The notes below the pieces were generated by a model. That model was given only the letters and a program-made list of their open reading frames with translations. It was not told where the DNA came from and did no database searches. DNA of 64,000 bases. Origin: CALKJU01 sp046349355. GTDB lineage: Bacteria > Pseudomonadota > Alphaproteobacteria > Geminicoccales > Geminicoccaceae. Both the position numbers and the translations under genes were made by a program. The stretch is taken from NCBI GenBank assembly GCA_046349355.1, contig JAXMCM010000029.1, positions 1-64,000 of the forward strand, read 5' to 3'. Below are positions 37,218-46,176 of the stretch, one piece after another (the stretch's first letter is position 1; every line of letters starts with the position of its first letter).

Positions 37218-37354
37218 GGCGTCTTCCTGACCTGAGCTATGCGGCCGCACTATAGCGGCTTGCTTGATTAGATTTGACTAACTTGCTGGTGGCCGGCCGT
37301 CAACCGGCCGGCTGGTTGAACTGCGCTGCCGTCGTGAACGCAGGCGCGTCGCCG

Positions 37355-38263
37355 CTACCGACCGCGAGAGCCCTTGTGCGCGCGGGCCAGCGCGAGGAAC
37401 GCCGGGACCCGCGGATTCACCACCGAGCCCTTGCGCCACACCAGCCCGACGTCGACCGTCGGCAGCTCGTCGACCGGCTCGCGCTCCTCGAGGCGGTCGC
37501 CTTCCAGCGACCAGCGGCGGAACGCCATGTCGGGCAGGATGGTGATGCCCGCCCCGGTGGCGACCAGGGAGCGGACCGCCTCGACCGAGCTGGTGCGCAG
37601 CACGATGTTGGCGTGGAAGCCGCGCCGCCGCCAGGTCGCCTGCAGGGTCTCGTCGAGTTCGTCGGTGGTCAGCGCGATCAGCGGCTCGCCGGCGACGTCG
37701 CCGAGGCTGATGGTCTCGAGCTCGAGCAGCCGGTGGCTGGCCGGCAGCCACAGCGTCAGCGGCGAGCGCTCGAGGATCTCCCACTCGAAGGCCTGGCGGT
37801 TGCCGAGGTGCGAGACCAGCACCAGCGCCGCGTCGAGCTCGCCGTTGACCAGCAGGTGCTCGACATAGGGCCGCTTGTCCTCGTGGACGCGGACCTCGAC
37901 TTGGGGGAAGACGCGGCGGTGCCGGGCGAGCAGGTCGGCGAGGAAGTAGCCCGACACCATGCTGGTGACGCCGAGGTCGAGCGTGCCGGTCTCCGCCGAC
38001 GGCTTCTCGGCGAAGGAGCGCCGCGCGTCTGTCACCGCCCCCATGATCCGCTCGGCATGGCGCAGGAAGCGGTGGCCCTCGGTCGTCGGGCTCATGCCGC
38101 GGGCGTGCCGCTCGAACAGCGGGCCGCCGGCCTCCAGCTCCAGCGTCTTGATCGCCTCGGTGATCGCCGACTGCGAGATGCCCAGCTGGCGCGCCGCCGC
38201 CGACACCGATTCGGTCTCGGCCACCGCCACGAAGTAGCGCAGCGCCCGCAGCGTCAGGCCCAT
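37355..38263 (-). CDS. LysR-family transcriptional regulator
   Basis: 302 residues. Helix-turn-helix LRALRYFVAVAETESVSAAARQLGISQSAITEAIKTLE, then a LysR effector domain with LDLGVTSMVSGYFLADLL and LIALTTDELDETL. It follows the OsmC gene by 13 bases on the same strand, so the two may share a message. Its target is not evident from position. Confidence 0.9.
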   Translation of the reverse strand: MGLTLRALRYFVAVAETESVSAAARQLGISQSAITEAIKTLELEAGGPLFERHARGMSPTTEGHRFLRHAERIMGAVTDARRSFAEKPSAETGTLDLGVTSMVSGYFLADLLARHRRVFPQVEVRVHEDKRPYVEHLLVNGELDAALVLVSHLGNRQAFEWEILERSPLTLWLPASHRLLELETISLGDVAGEPLIALTTDELDETLQATWRRRGFHANIVLRTSSVEAVRSLVATGAGITILPDMAFRRWSLEGDRLEEREPVDELPTVDVGLVWRKGSVVNPRVPAFLALARAHKGSRGR

Positions 38264-38276
38264 CGCCGTGCCCGGC

Positions 38277-38696
38277 TCAGGCCGCCTCGACGATCGCGAT
38301 CTCGCGGACGATCTCGGCGGTCTTGCCGATCATGATCGACGCCGAGCAGTACTTCTCGGCCGACAGCGCCACCGCCCGCTCGACCACGCCCCGGTCGAGG
38401 CCGCGGCCGGTGACCGTGAACTTCATGACGATCCGGGTGAACACCTTGGGCTCGCTGGCCGCCCGCTCGGCCTCGAGCTCGACGGTGCAGTCGGTGACGT
38501 CGTGGCGGCCCTTCCTGAGGATCAGCACGACGTCGAAGGCGGTGCAGCCGCCGGTGCCCATCAGCACCAGCTCCATCGGGCTGGGCCCGAGGTTGCGGCC
38601 GCCATGCTCGATCGACCCGTCGAGCACGATGCCGTGGCCGCTGCCCGACTCGGCGACGAACGTCCTGCCCTCGACCCACTTGATGCGCGACCGCAT
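38277..38696 (-). CDS. OsmC-family peroxide/thiol protein, YhfA type
   Basis: 139 residues. The two redox Cys of the fold are in GTGGCTAFDVVLILRK and KYCSASIMIGKTA, with the N-terminal LDGSIEHGGRNLGPSPMELVL loop. It resembles the YhfA branch, where peroxidase activity is less certain than in Ohr/OsmC. The ATG at 38696 is chosen since the open frame upstream is antisense to other genes. Confidence 0.88.
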   Translation of the reverse strand: MRSRIKWVEGRTFVAESGSGHGIVLDGSIEHGGRNLGPSPMELVLMGTGGCTAFDVVLILRKGRHDVTDCTVELEAERAASEPKVFTRIVMKFTVTGRGLDRGVVERAVALSAEKYCSASIMIGKTAEIVREIAIVEAA

Positions 38697-38798
38697 GGTC
38701 CGGCTCCCTCCTGCGGCGGTGCGGCTTGCCGGCCTCCGCCCGCTCCATCCATAACCCCGGGACGGCCGCCACGGCGAGCCGCACGGAAGGAACGACCC

Positions 38799-39209
38799 AT
38801 GCCCGCTGCCACCCGCCGTGGCCTGCTCCTGCTGCTCGGCTCGGCCCCGCTCGCCGGCTGCTTCCCGACGCCGACGCTGCAGTACGAGACGCTGACCGTC
38901 GGCGACGTCCACAACGGCCGCAACCTGACGCTGGCCCAGTACGGCACCCTCGTCGTCGAGCTGCCGGCGCGGACCTCGGCCGGCTACGGCTGGAGCATCG
39001 CCGAGCAGTCGCCCGGGCTGAAGCTGTGGACCGCCCCCACCGAGCGCCCGGAGAAGGAAGGCCAGCCGCCGTCGGGGCCGCGCATCCAGACCTTCACCTT
39101 CAAGGCGGTGGCGACCGGCAAGGCGACCTTGCGCCTCGAGCTGCGCCGTCCCTGGGAGACCGACAAGCCGCCCGCGGCCACCTGGGCGGTGACGGTCGAC
39201 ATCACCTAG
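38799..39209 (+). CDS. Chagasin-like (I42 family) protease-inhibitor lipoprotein
   Basis: 136 residues. Lipoprotein signal RRGLLLLLGSAPLAGC with lipobox LAGC. The mature part shows the I42 inhibitor layout: LAQYGTLVVELPARTSAGYGWSI (the T-S-A-G-Y-x-W core), then a PP/GP loop (PPSGPRIQTFTF) and the final LRLELRRPWE. Chagasins block papain-type cysteine proteases; a cell-surface role here is inferred. GGAAGG precedes the ATG at 38799. Its TAG and the minus-strand permease TAG use the same four bases (CTAG, 39206-39209). Confidence 0.82.
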   Translation: MPAATRRGLLLLLGSAPLAGCFPTPTLQYETLTVGDVHNGRNLTLAQYGTLVVELPARTSAGYGWSIAEQSPGLKLWTAPTERPEKEGQPPSGPRIQTFTFKAVATGKATLRLELRRPWETDKPPAATWAVTVDIT

Positions 39210-39994
39210 CCGAGCCCACGGGGCCCGAGGAACCGGGCGGTGGCGAGGCAGACCACCGTGGTGAACGCCAGCACCAGCACCACCAGCGCGTTGATGTCGG
39301 GGGTGAAGCCCAGCCGCATCATCGACCACAGCCGGATCGGCAGGGTGTTGGTGGTGCCGGTCACCAGCAGGGTGACGATCGTCTCGTCGAAGCTCAGCGC
39401 GAAGGCCAGCAGGGCCGAGGCGGCGATGGCGCTGCCGAGGTTGGGCAGCAGCACGTGGCGGAAGGTCTGCGCCGGCGTGGCGCCGAGGTCGAGCGAGGCC
39501 TCGACCAGCCGCGGCCCCAGCGCCTGCAGGCGGACCAGCACCGTCCGGTAGACCACGGCCAGGATCAGCAGCGTGTGGCCGATGACGATGGTCAGCAGCG
39601 AGCGGTCGATGGCGAGGTCGCGGAACCAGATCAGCAGGGCGAGGCCGGTGACGATCGGCGGCATCAGGAACGGCAGGAAGACCAGCAGCTGCAGCAGCTC
39701 GCGCGCCCGGGTCCGGCTGCGGTCGTAGTAGAAGGCGAGGAACGTCCCCAGCACCGTCGCCAGCACGACCGCCACGACGCCGACCAGCAGGGTGTTGCCC
39801 AGCGCCTCGAGGATGCCGCTGTTGGCCATCAGCTTCGCGTAGTTGTCGAGCGAGAACTGGGCCCACTGCACCTGGCCCTGGCGCAGCGGGAAGAACGAGG
39901 CGACCACGACCAGCAGCAGCGGGCCGTAGAGGATGGCGAGCACGAGCCCGGCCACCGCCCAGCACACCGCGAGCCCGACGGCACCCAGCTTCAC
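39206..39994 (-). CDS. Polyamine-type ABC permease, PotC-like (second system)
   Basis: 262 residues, six membrane helices. EAA loop EASLDLGATPAQTFRHVLLPNL and LAFALSFDETIVTLL. The GTG start at 39994 overlaps the stop of its partner (GTGA). The two permeases and binding protein form a set similar to PotBCD, but with no ATPase gene. Confidence 0.9.
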   Translation of the reverse strand: MKLGAVGLAVCWAVAGLVLAILYGPLLLVVVASFFPLRQGQVQWAQFSLDNYAKLMANSGILEALGNTLLVGVVAVVLATVLGTFLAFYYDRSRTRARELLQLLVFLPFLMPPIVTGLALLIWFRDLAIDRSLLTIVIGHTLLILAVVYRTVLVRLQALGPRLVEASLDLGATPAQTFRHVLLPNLGSAIAASALLAFALSFDETIVTLLVTGTTNTLPIRLWSMMRLGFTPDINALVVLVLAFTTVVCLATARFLGPRGLG

Positions 39995-40848
39995 GCCGTC
40001 GTCCCCGGCGGGCGCCCGGCCCGGGCGGCCAGGGCCATGGCGGCCAGCACGGCGGCGATCATCAGCACCGCCAGCGCCGCGCCGAACGGCCAGTTGAAGG
40101 CCGTGCCGAACTGGCCGAAGACGATCCGCGCGAAGGTGAAGCCGCTGGTGCCGCCGACCATCTGCGGGGTGACGAAGTCGCCGATCGCCAGCACGAAGGT
40201 GAAGCCGGCGCCGGCGGCGATGCCCGGCATCGCCAGCGGCAGCACGACGTGGCGCAGGGTCTGCCAAGGCCGCCCGCCGAGATCGGCCGAGGCCTCCATC
40301 AGGTTGCGCGGCAGCCGCTCGAGCGACAGGAAGATCGGCAGGATCGCGAACGGGATCAGCAGCGCCACCAGCGTCAGCAGCACGGCGTTGAGGTTGAACA
40401 CGAACAGGGTCGATGGCCCGTCGACCAGCCCCAGCGCCTGCAGCGCCCGGTTGAGGAAGCCGTTGCCGCCGAGGATCGCCCGCATCGCGTAGATCTTGAT
40501 GATGTAGCTCATCAGCAGCGGCACCAGGAATGCCAGCGCCAGCGCGTACTTGAGCGTGCCGCGCAGACTCCACAGCAGGATCGCCACCGGCAGCGCCAGC
40601 AGCACCGACAGGGCCGCCACCGACGCCGCCAGCGCGCACGAGCGGGCGAACACCGGCAGGTAGATCGGGTCGGTGACGATCCGGGCGTAGTTGGCGAGCG
40701 TCGGGGTCCGGACGATGGTGGTGCCGTCGACCGAGAAGAAGCCGTAGGCCAGGAACGACAGCACCGGGCCCACGACCAGCAGCAGCAGCGGACCCCAGGC
40801 CAGCGCGTGGCGCAGGAGGCGCAGGGGTCCGCCGTCTGCCGTCGTCAC
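39991..40848 (-). CDS. Polyamine-type ABC permease, PotB-like (second system)
   Basis: 285 residues with about six membrane helices. The EAA loop is EASADLGGRPWQTLRHVVLPLAMPGI, and VLAIGDFVTPQMVGGTSG matches the PotB/PotH family. It lies 18 bases after the binding-protein gene. Confidence 0.9.
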   Translation of the reverse strand: MTTADGGPLRLLRHALAWGPLLLLVVGPVLSFLAYGFFSVDGTTIVRTPTLANYARIVTDPIYLPVFARSCALAASVAALSVLLALPVAILLWSLRGTLKYALALAFLVPLLMSYIIKIYAMRAILGGNGFLNRALQALGLVDGPSTLFVFNLNAVLLTLVALLIPFAILPIFLSLERLPRNLMEASADLGGRPWQTLRHVVLPLAMPGIAAGAGFTFVLAIGDFVTPQMVGGTSGFTFARIVFGQFGTAFNWPFGAALAVLMIAAVLAAMALAARAGRPPGTTA

Positions 40849-40866
40849 GGAAGGAACGGGATCAGG

Positions 40867-41898
40867 TCAGGGTGCGGCCTTGATCTCGTTCCACAGGTCG
40901 GCGCGCTTGGTCGGGTCCTCGACCGCCTCCAGCCAGACGATCTTGTCGTCGGCCCCGGCCGAGGCGAACGGCGCCACGGTGTTGCCGAAGCCGGTCCGCG
41001 CCGACAGCTCCTCGCCGACCTTCTTCTGCAGCAGGAAGTTCACCCACTTCGCCGCAAGCTCGGGGTTCTGCGCCCCCTTGCTCAGCGCCCAGGTGTCGAG
41101 CCAGGCCAGCGCCCCTTCCTTCGGGTTGACGTACACCCAGTCGGTCAGGCCGGCGTCCTTCAGCATCTTCACCTGCTGCTGGCCGTAGTTGCACCAGACC
41201 AGCGCCACGTCGTTGTTCTGGATGATCTGCACGACCTCGTCGGCGGTCGCGTAGTAGCTGAGGATCTGCTTCTTGTAGGCGACCAGCTTCTCCTTGGCCG
41301 CCTCGAGCTGCGCGTCGCTCAGCTTGAACGGGTTCTCGGCCCCCAGCGTCAGCGCGGTGAACGAGAAGTTGTGCTCGCCATTGTCGTAGGCCAGCACCTT
41401 GCCGGCGTACTTGGGATCCCACAGCACGTCCATCGAGGTCGGCGGCGGGGTCACCTTGGTCTTGTCGTAGAGCAGGCCGACGGCGTCGAAGGCGAACGGG
41501 ATGCCGTAGGGCTTGCCGTCGCGCGTGGTGCCCGAGACCTTGCCCAGGTCCTTGAAGCGGTCGAGCGTCTGCTGCTGGTTCGGGATCTTGGCGAGGTCCC
41601 AGGGCTGGGCCAGGCCGGAATCGATGTAGCGCTGCAGCTGGGCGGTGTTGACGGCGAAGACGTCGAAGTCCTTGCCGTCGCTGCCCTGCATCTTGGCCCA
41701 GATCTCGTCGTCGGTGCCGACGAAGACGACGCTGACGTCGGCGCCGGTCTCGGCCTCGAAGGCGGCCACCCAGTCGTCGTCGGCATAGCCCTGCCAGGCC
41801 ATGACCCGCAGCTCCTCGGCCGAGGCGGCGGTGGCGAGGACCGCACCGAAGGCGAGGCCGAGCAGCGGCGTCATCCAACCCTTGCGTGCTTTGCTCAT
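40867..41898 (-). CDS. Polyamine-type periplasmic binding protein, PotD/F-like (second system)
   Basis: 343 residues. Signal peptide GWMTPLLGLAFGAVLATAASA, then EELRVMAWQGYADDDW and TGADVSVVFVGTDDE. Markers also include VNTAQLQRYIDSGLAQP, PYGIPFAFDAVGLLYD and LVWCNYGQQQVKML. It is distant from the PotD-like protein at 35-36 kb and shorter, so a different amine or amino-acid-like ligand is likely. First gene of a three-gene set that has no ATPase. Start ATG at 41898. Confidence 0.88.
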   Translation of the reverse strand: MSKARKGWMTPLLGLAFGAVLATAASAEELRVMAWQGYADDDWVAAFEAETGADVSVVFVGTDDEIWAKMQGSDGKDFDVFAVNTAQLQRYIDSGLAQPWDLAKIPNQQQTLDRFKDLGKVSGTTRDGKPYGIPFAFDAVGLLYDKTKVTPPPTSMDVLWDPKYAGKVLAYDNGEHNFSFTALTLGAENPFKLSDAQLEAAKEKLVAYKKQILSYYATADEVVQIIQNNDVALVWCNYGQQQVKMLKDAGLTDWVYVNPKEGALAWLDTWALSKGAQNPELAAKWVNFLLQKKVGEELSARTGFGNTVAPFASAGADDKIVWLEAVEDPTKRADLWNEIKAAP

Positions 41899-41985
41899 TC
41901 GATACTTCCCCCGGATGTTATTGTTGCCCCGTGACGGGCTGGCGGGATCGTAATCCTGCCCCGGACGCTGTCGAGAGGAACACCG

Positions 41986-42273
41986 GTGGCAGAGTACATC
42001 CTGCTGATGCATGACGACGCAGGCCCCGAGCGTGACGGCTGGGACGGCTACATCGCCGGGCTCGTCGAGGGCGGCCACTTCCGCGGCGGCAGCGCCATCG
42101 GCGCCGGCCTCTGCGTCCGCAGGGCCGGAGCGCCGCCGCCGCCGTCGCCGCTGACGGGCTTCATCCGCATCGAGGCCGCGGACCTGGCGCAGGCCCGGGC
42201 CCTGCTCGCCGGCAACCCGGCCTTCGAGGCCGGCGGCACGGTCGAGATCCGCGCCCTGCCACGCACCGACTGA
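41986..42273 (+). CDS. YCII/YciI-related small protein
   Basis: 95 residues beginning EYILLMHDDAGPE, the opening of the DGPF/YCII group, and ending GGTVEIRALPRTD, also typical. Family members form dimeric alpha-beta barrels of uncertain function; a His-Asp pair (HDD) occupies the usual active-site position. GTG start at 41986 with AGAGGA about 6 bases before. Confidence 0.82.
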   Translation: MAEYILLMHDDAGPERDGWDGYIAGLVEGGHFRGGSAIGAGLCVRRAGAPPPPSPLTGFIRIEAADLAQARALLAGNPAFEAGGTVEIRALPRTD

Positions 42274-42352
42274 ATCGCCGCCCGGTGCTTGCCAGCGGCG
42301 GCGGTCTCGCCTATCCAGCGCCGTCCTGAGGTCCTTTTCCGGGGAGACGTGC

Positions 42353-42424
42353 ATGTCCCATCGCTGCCCGCACATCCTCCCCGGCCTGTCGATGCGCCAG
42401 CGCACCCGCAGGCCGGCCCGCTAG
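42353..42424 (+). CDS. Possible 23-residue leader peptide upstream of the ABC exporter
   Basis: A short ORF with ATG at 42353 and TAG at 42422, preceded by a strong GGGGAG ribosome site 6 bases away, much better than that of the exporter gene itself. The last half is Arg-rich (RQRTRRPAR). Downstream hairpins follow before 42542: GCCCGGC-AC-GGCCGGGC type near 42430, and GCACC-GCGA-GGTGC at 42512-42525. This layout suits translation-coupled control of the exporter. It may equally be chance in GC-rich DNA. Confidence 0.35.
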   Translation: MSHRCPHILPGLSMRQRTRRPAR

Positions 42425-42541
42425 GGCCACGCCCGGCACGGCCGGGCCCCTCCTCGAGCAACCATCAGGCCCCGCCGCCGCACGGCCCGGGGCCCAAGGC
42501 AGGACCCGGCCGCACCGCGAGGTGCCGCCGGTGCAGGACCG

Positions 42542-44344
42542 ATGACCACCCTTCCGCCTCCCGCGGCGCGGCCGTTCCGCGCCGTGCTCGGCTTCACGAT
42601 GCGGCACTGGCGGCGCCAGCCGCGGACGACGCTCGCCATCGCCGCGGCCATCGTCGGCCAGACCATGGCCGACGTGCTGACGCCGCTCTACGCCGGCCGG
42701 CTGGTCGACGCCGTGGCCGCCGGCGCCCCGGCGCGCGACGTGGCGCTCGAGGCCGCCATCGCCGCCATGCTGGCGCTGGTCGGCCTCGGCCTCGCCATGC
42801 TGCTGCTGCGCCACGTGGCCTTCCTCGGCATCTGCCGGCTGACCCTGCGGATGATGCAGGACGTGGCGCAGGAGGCGTTCGCCCGCGTCCAGCGCTTCTC
42901 GACCGACTGGCACGCCAACAGCTTCGCCGGCTCGACCGTGCGCCGGGTGACCCGCGGCATGTGGGCGCTCGACCTGCTCAACGACACGCTGCTGCTGGCG
43001 CTGCTGCCGTCGCTCGTCGTGCTCGCCGGCTCGACCGTGCTGCTCGCCTGGCACTGGCCGGTGATGGGGGCGGTCGTCGCCACCGGCAGCCTCGTCTACG
43101 TGGCGCTCACCGTCCTGCTGTCGCTGCGCTACGTCGCCCCGGCGGCGCGGCTCGCCAACATGTGGGACACCCGCGTCGGCGGTGCGCTGGCCGACGCCGT
43201 CAGCTGCAACGCCGTGGTCAAGGCGTTCGGTGCCGAGCATCGCGAGGACGACCGCCTGTCCCACGTCGTCGGCAAGTGGCGCCGGCGCACCGACCGCACC
43301 TGGCGCCGCGGCACCAACAACGGCACGGCCCAGGTGGCGGCACTGCTGCTGATGCGCACGGCCGTGCTCGGGCTCGCCGTCTGGCTGTGGTGGCAGGGGC
43401 GCGCCACGCCCGGCGACATCGCCTACGTGCTGACCACCTACCTCGTCATCCACGGCTACCTGCGCGACGTCGGCATGCACGTCCGCAACCTGCAGCGCTC
43501 GGTCAACGACATGGAGGAGCTGGTGGCCCTGCACGCCCTGCCGCTGGGCGTCGCCGACCTGCCCGACGCCAGGCCGATCCGGGTGACCGCCGGCGAGGTC
43601 GCCTTCGACCGCGTCACCTTCCACTACGGCCAGCATGCCGAGCCGCTGTTCCGCGAGCTGTCCTTGACCATCCGCCCCGGCGAGAAGGTCGGCCTCGTCG
43701 GCCACTCGGGCTCGGGCAAGACCACCTTCGTCAAGCTGGTGCAGCGGCTCTACGACGTCAGCGGCGGCCGCGTGCTGATCGACGGCCAGGACGTGGCGCA
43801 TGCCACCCAGGCCTCGCTGCGCGCCCAGATCGCCATCGTCCAGCAGGAGCCGGTGCTGTTCCACCGCTCGCTGGCCGAGAACATCGCCTACGCCCGGCCC
43901 GGCGCCAGCCGTGCCGAGATCGAGGCCGCGGCCCGCCTCGCCAACGCCCACGGCTTCATCGCCCGCCTGCCCAAGGGCTACGACACGCTGGTCGGCGAGC
44001 GCGGCCTGAAGCTGTCGGGCGGCGAGCGCCAGCGCGTGGCCCTGGCCCGCGCCTTCCTCGCCGACGCGCCGATCCTGATCCTCGACGAGGCCACCTCGGC
44101 ACTCGACAGCGAGTCCGAGGCGCTGGTCCAGGAGGCGATGGAGCGCCTCGTCGCCGGCCGCACCGCCATCGTCATCGCCCACCGCCTGGCCACCGTCCGC
44201 GCCATGGACCGCATCCTCGTCTTCGACCGCGGCCGCATCGTCGAGGAAGGCACCCACGCCACCCTCGTCCAGCGCGACGGCGGCCTCTACCGCCGCCTGT
44301 TCGAGCGCCAGGCGCTCGAGCTGATGGCGGGGCTGGCGGCTTGA
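42542..44344 (+). CDS. ABC exporter, fused permease-ATPase half-transporter
   Basis: 600 residues. The first about 320 residues are a type-I exporter membrane domain with six predicted helices; the rest is the nucleotide-binding domain: Walker A GHSGSGKTT, Q-loop IVQQEPVLFHRSLAENIAYARP, signature LSGGERQRVALARAFL, Walker B ILILDEATSALD and H-loop IVIAHRLATV. It acts as a homodimer or with a partner; substrate unknown (drug, lipid or peptide possible). The poor ribosome site of this gene and the upstream small ORF suggest translational control. Start ATG at 42542. Confidence 0.92.
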   Translation: MTTLPPPAARPFRAVLGFTMRHWRRQPRTTLAIAAAIVGQTMADVLTPLYAGRLVDAVAAGAPARDVALEAAIAAMLALVGLGLAMLLLRHVAFLGICRLTLRMMQDVAQEAFARVQRFSTDWHANSFAGSTVRRVTRGMWALDLLNDTLLLALLPSLVVLAGSTVLLAWHWPVMGAVVATGSLVYVALTVLLSLRYVAPAARLANMWDTRVGGALADAVSCNAVVKAFGAEHREDDRLSHVVGKWRRRTDRTWRRGTNNGTAQVAALLLMRTAVLGLAVWLWWQGRATPGDIAYVLTTYLVIHGYLRDVGMHVRNLQRSVNDMEELVALHALPLGVADLPDARPIRVTAGEVAFDRVTFHYGQHAEPLFRELSLTIRPGEKVGLVGHSGSGKTTFVKLVQRLYDVSGGRVLIDGQDVAHATQASLRAQIAIVQQEPVLFHRSLAENIAYARPGASRAEIEAAARLANAHGFIARLPKGYDTLVGERGLKLSGGERQRVALARAFLADAPILILDEATSALDSESEALVQEAMERLVAGRTAIVIAHRLATVRAMDRILVFDRGRIVEEGTHATLVQRDGGLYRRLFERQALELMAGLAA

Positions 44345-44417
44345 GGATCGAGGAGCGTGAGGAAGAAACGGCCGAGGCTGGTGTGCGCTGGGCAGCGTCC
44401 GGGCTGGAACGTCCGCC

Positions 44418-45233
44418 CTACCCGAGCACCCGGTGCTGCAGGCTCGGCAGGTTCTGCCGCACCTGCTCCAGCCAGCCGAGGTCGAGCCGGGCGGTCGTCC
44501 AGCCCGGGCGGTCCTGGGCGACCTGGGCCAGCAGGTGGCCCCAGGGGTCGATGACCATCGAGTGGCCCCAGCACTGGCGGACGTCGTTGCCGGCCTTGTA
44601 GCTGCCGACCTGGGCCGCGGCGGCGACGTAGCACTGGCTCTCGATCGCCCGGGCGCGCAGGAGCACGTCCCAGTGGTCCTTGCCGGTCATCAGCGTGAAC
44701 GCCGCCGGCACCATGATCAGCTGCGCCCCCTTGTCGACCAGCTGGCGGTAGAGCTCGGGGAAGCGGATGTCGTAGCAGATCGAGCAGCCGACGCGGATGT
44801 CCTCGGCCTGGTAGGTCACGACCTCGCGGCCGCTGCCGACCAGCGCCGACTCGCGGTACTCGCGGCCGTCGGGGGTGACCACGTCGAACAGGTGGATCTT
44901 GCGGTAGCGGGCGAGCTCGTTGCCGTCGCGGTCGAAGGCGACCGTGGTGTTCCACAAGCGCTCGCCGTCGCGCTCCATGAAGCTGCCGCCGTGCACGAAC
45001 ACGCGGTGCCGGCGCGCCGCCTCGGCCAGCGTCGCATAGGCCTCGCCGCCGGGGATCGCCTCGGCGGCGTTGCGGCGCTCCTCCTGGGTGCCCCCCTGGA
45101 AGGCCCAGACCTCGGGCAGGACCACGAGGTCCGGGCGGTCGGCGGCGACCGCGGCGGCGATGAGCTCCCGGGCCTGGGCGAGGTTCGCCGCCTTGTCGGG
45201 CTGCGAGCTCATCTGCAGCGCGGCGACGCGCAT
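44418..45233 (-). CDS. Nitrilase-superfamily amidohydrolase (Nit1/omega-amidase type)
   Basis: 271 residues with the Glu-Lys-Cys triad: Glu in VLPEVWAF, Lys in YRKIHLFD, and Cys in SICYDIRFPEL. MRVAALQMSS at the start and RARAIESQCYV later agree with the Nit1 branch, which includes deaminated-glutathione amidase and omega-amidase. The substrate is thus a small omega-amide, not a nitrile. ATG at 45233, 5 bases after the stop of the glycosyltransferase-like gene; likely one operon with the two genes upstream. Confidence 0.88.
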   Translation of the reverse strand: MRVAALQMSSQPDKAANLAQARELIAAAVAADRPDLVVLPEVWAFQGGTQEERRNAAEAIPGGEAYATLAEAARRHRVFVHGGSFMERDGERLWNTTVAFDRDGNELARYRKIHLFDVVTPDGREYRESALVGSGREVVTYQAEDIRVGCSICYDIRFPELYRQLVDKGAQLIMVPAAFTLMTGKDHWDVLLRARAIESQCYVAAAAQVGSYKAGNDVRQCWGHSMVIDPWGHLLAQVAQDRPGWTTARLDLGWLEQVRQNLPSLQHRVLG

Positions 45234-45238
45234 CGGCG

Positions 45239-46156
45239 TCAGGCCGCCTTCTGCAGCACCTGCGCCAGCGGCGGCGTGCGCTTCATCACCTCGAAGGCGT
45301 CGTGGCGCACGAAGTTGTGCTGCATCGCGTCCTTGAGCAGCGCCTCGCTGACCAGCCCGTTCTCGACGCACTCGCGCAGGAGCCCGAAGAAGAACTGCTC
45401 CTGCTTGCGGTCCGGGTGGTCGTTGTAGGTGCCGAGGAAGGCGTACTCGCCGAACAGCTTGCGCCGCGCCCGCTTGAGCAGGGCGAGGCCGGGGATGACG
45501 CTGCGCTCGGCCGGGACGAAGTCGACCGGCAGGCCGCTCTTCCACGGCTGCGTCTTGCGCCGGGTGTTGTGGACCATCTTGGTCTGCGGCGACAGCTTGT
45601 CGAAGTCGTTCCACTCGGGCTCGAACAGGCCGACGCTGTCCTTGGGCTCGTAGCCGAGGTTCATCCACTCCTTGTAGTCGCGCTCGCGGCGGAACAGGAT
45701 GTCGAAGTCCTCGGCGATCTTCCAGTGCCTGAGGCGGGCGCAGTCGAGCAGCATCACCGACGAGGCGTGGTGCGCCATCGGCCCGACGCCGCGCATCCGG
45801 CACATCACCGACTTGCCCTGCATGTCGCGCGACAGGAGCTCCCAGACGTCCTGGACGGCGAAGACGTCGGGGTCGACCACGACCGCCCGGCCCTCGTAGC
45901 CCATCAGCTCGGGCGGCATGAAGCGCAGCGGCGTGAACGACTGCAGGTCGTCGTTGAGCCAGGTCCGGGTGTCGTCGTCGCGGCGGTACGGCTTGCCCTC
46001 GTACTTGCCGAAGAGGTCCATGTGGTCCTTGAGCTCGATGAGCTTCACGTCGAACTTGTCGGCGTTGGCCGAGTTGCGGCGCATCGAGTGCATCGACACC
46101 AGCGCACCGACATACTGCTTGTCGTTGGTGTGGATGAAGACCGTGGGCTTCGACAT
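45239..46156 (-). CDS. Glycosyltransferase-like protein (GT-A fold suspected)
   Basis: 305 residues with N-terminal TVFIHTNDKQYVGALVSMHSMRRNS, the opening of GT8-like sequences, and a D-x-D-like metal motif in VVVDPDVFAV. A His-rich segment (PMAHHASSVMLLDC) and SPQTKMVHNTRRKTQPW follow. It would use a nucleotide sugar if the D-P-D does bind metal. It lies 20 bases after the sulfotransferase gene, suggesting joint work on a surface glycan. The family assignment is tentative. Confidence 0.6.
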   Translation of the reverse strand: MSKPTVFIHTNDKQYVGALVSMHSMRRNSANADKFDVKLIELKDHMDLFGKYEGKPYRRDDDTRTWLNDDLQSFTPLRFMPPELMGYEGRAVVVDPDVFAVQDVWELLSRDMQGKSVMCRMRGVGPMAHHASSVMLLDCARLRHWKIAEDFDILFRRERDYKEWMNLGYEPKDSVGLFEPEWNDFDKLSPQTKMVHNTRRKTQPWKSGLPVDFVPAERSVIPGLALLKRARRKLFGEYAFLGTYNDHPDRKQEQFFFGLLRECVENGLVSEALLKDAMQHNFVRHDAFEVMKRTPPLAQVLQKAA

Positions 46157-46176
46157 CGTGGACCTTTCCTCCAGCC

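Noticed and set aside
42542..44344. ABC exporter as the missing ATPase of the second polyamine-type transporter
   Set aside because: It is a fused exporter with its own membrane domain on the opposite strand, not a PotA-type ATPase.
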